Assembly: GCA_963680875.1 (NCBI GenBank)
Contig: OY804578.1
Location: 101,461,689 to 101,525,688, forward strand
Direction of reading: 5' to 3'
DNA length: 64,000 nt
Origin: Bathymodiolus brooksi
Lineage: Eukaryota > Mollusca > Bivalvia > Mytilida > Modiolidae
Part shown: in pieces, positions 63,001 to 64,000 of the stretch
How the letters are laid out: every line of letters begins with the position of its first letter
Position numbering within the stretch: the stretch's first letter is position 1
The notes under the pieces: generated by a model
Databases searched by the model: none
Told to the model about the DNA's origin: nothing
Seen by the model: only the letters and a program-made list of their open reading frames with translations
Made by a program: the position numbers and the translations under genes

Positions 63001-64000
63001 GAGGTTCTTTGTAATAGAACTACAAAGTTCAAATAATTCACATGGTACTATATTAAAATATTGCATGGTCACTTTAATAGGAAAGGACCTGTTTTCCTTC
63101 ACAACTGCAACATAGATACATTAAATGATCGTGTGGAACATTATGTCCTTCTATGTAATTTGTTTTTGTCGTATTGTGTCTTGTAGCAACTAAAATATTT
63201 CAGGGAATCATAAAGCTTTAAGCCGGTCAGACCATTCGTAATACAATAGATATTTAATATTTGTGACACAGAAGTTGTCATAGGTATGACATTCGTTCTG
63301 TAAAGTAGACATCATATCCTTAACCATCATTTCAATATTAGATAATACACAAGGTGATCAGTGGACATAATAGGGAAACAATATTCAACTTTGAACCAAC
63401 ATTATTTTAGATCTAACTGAACATTTTTGGTAACATTCTGAAGAAAACACGATTGTATTGATGCTATTCTTCCGACACTTTGATACAATGCATTTAAGAT
63501 TATACAATGAGTTGTGAATATTTTGATTTTTCGTTATTAATTCTACTGATAGGAATACAGTTCATTTGATCAACCATGAATTACAACAAAAGTAAAATAT
63601 ACTTTTTCAGATCCAAGATTTGTATATCCTATGTTATTTGTTTCTTACATATCAAGATGCATACTACCTACATTGTGTATCCATATATAAGGAACTTATA
63701 CACTATAACATTATGTTTACAGCTCCATTAGCAATATCTGCCACGCCAACATTCTATAATCCAACAATTGGAACTTCTGTTACCTTGAATTGTGTAGTTA
63801 CATCAGGAACTGCAACTTCAATAACATGGTTAAGAAACAACGTCATTCTTAATATTAATGCTAATTCAAGACTTACAAATGGAGATGTGTCTACCCCATC
63901 GTTGTCAATCAATAATGTACAACAGTCTGATTCAGGCAGTTATGCTTGTCAGGCGGCTGATGCAACGGGAACTATTGTTATCTCGAATACCATATCTGTT
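59995..64000 (+). CDS. Gene B: tandem paralogue of the Ig receptor gene (5' part)
   Basis: Exons 59995-60076 (signal peptide, MARSNLLPWGF), 61058-61339 (Ig1), 62599-62910 (Ig2) and 63723-64000+ (Ig3, cut by the window end about ten bases short of its expected donor). Exon lengths (82, 282 and 312), phases and intron content match gene A, and all exons are open. About 25 residues differ from gene A in the Ig1-Ig3 part seen. Ig2 lacks the core Trp, as in gene A. The rest of the gene (Ig4 onward, TM, tail) lies outside the window, so I cannot tell whether it also has ITAM-like motifs. Confidence 0.85.
60077..61057 (+). other. Intron 1 of gene B
   Basis: Base-for-base colinear with intron 1 of gene A, including the decayed SINE (60322-60516) and the C-rich stretch near 60528. 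Confidence 0.65.
60322..60516 (-). mobile_element. Degenerate tRNA-derived SINE, family 1 (gene B copy)
   Basis: Orthologous in position to 3401-3595, so the insertion is older than the gene duplication. Confidence 0.45.
61058..61339 (+). CDS. Gene B exon 2: Ig1
   Basis: Same core as gene A Ig1 ('SVTITC', 'VKWFRD', 'VFECQT'). The seven replacements against gene A are P/A, A/T, L/F, D/N, V/F, D/E and S/T. Three of them cluster right after the core Trp, in the region of the C-C' strands. Confidence 0.8.
61389..62155 (+). repeat. Two-copy tandem duplication in intron 2 of gene B
   Basis: Same structure as 4466-5235 in gene A. Confidence 0.65.
62599..62910 (+). CDS. Gene B exon 3: Ig2
   Basis: 312 nt, phase 1-1. 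'TWTCTSTGGYPAP' and 'LFCDVAHP' are kept, and the core Trp is again Met. Nine replacements against gene A: N/D, E/Q, G/E, S/N, N/S, T/P, T/A, N/K and V/I. Confidence 0.8.
62911..63722 (+). other. Intron 3 of gene B
   Basis: Colinear with gene A 5992-6820 with small indels. Nothing else seen. Confidence 0.55.
63723..64000 (+). CDS. Gene B exon 4: Ig3 (partial at window end)
   Basis: 'SVTLNC', 'ITWLRN' and 'DSGSYACQAAD' give the I-set core. About nine replacements against gene A, including MS to TG in the G-strand region. The donor lies just beyond the window. Confidence 0.8.

Overview
The window is AT-rich eukaryotic DNA with long introns, GT-AG splicing and many tRNA-derived SINEs. The SINE tails (a 'gatatagctgaa...gtggc.ttaaac' core, and an 'actcactcactc' end) are of the kind I associate with mollusc genomes. 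I infer a mollusc, possibly a gastropod. There are no prokaryotic operons, rRNA genes or CRISPR arrays.

The main content is one complete gene and the start of its tandem paralogue. Gene A (3073-30632, + strand, 17 coding exons) encodes an inferred 1094-residue type I membrane protein. It has a signal peptide, nine Ig domains with one exon each, a transmembrane exon and a 120-residue tail spread over six small exons. Every Ig exon and the TM exon are phase 1-1, the summed coding length is divisible by three, and no in-frame stop occurs. The tail carries two YxxL pairs spaced like ITAMs (YEML-x8-YSDL and YETL-x9-YTDL), plus YDYI and YQSM. It is a candidate immune-type or adhesion receptor that could signal through SH2 proteins. 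The ectodomain grew by exon duplication: Ig6-Ig7 and Ig8-Ig9 are a repeated pair, and a 5'-truncated third odd-type Ig exon survives in the next intron. The tail also grew by duplication of an exon pair. Gene B (59995-64000+) repeats the signal exon, Ig1, Ig2 and most of Ig3 with matching introns, then runs off the window.

The introns of gene A are unusually informative. A 51-bp minisatellite of 17 units begins exactly on the Ig5 exon/donor boundary. Two other minisatellites (27-bp and 55-bp units) grew from different parts of one dispersed intronic element, and a copy of that element supplies the acceptor of the TM exon. A 318-bp inverted-repeat (MITE-like) element ends 23 bp before the first ITAM-like exon. 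The introns between tail exons are packed with SINEs.

Between the genes (about 30.6-60 kb) I find no intact conserved host gene. The space holds two copies of a roughly 12-kb segment (about 31963-44292 and 44293-56621), built from decayed Tc1-like transposons, SINEs, CAAT microsatellites, reverse-transcriptase-like fragments and unknown repeats. A separate unit of about 2.5 kb begins in the C-terminal end of a Tc1-like transposase and ends, in three of four copies, with a small ZSWIM-like ORF. It lies directly upstream of both Ig genes and twice in between. The copy upstream of gene A shares diagnostic bases with the copy at 54-56.6 kb rather than with the one upstream of gene B, which suggests unequal exchange or conversion within a larger array.

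All gene models come from reading splice sites and frames by eye. Domain names come from recognised motifs, not from a database search.
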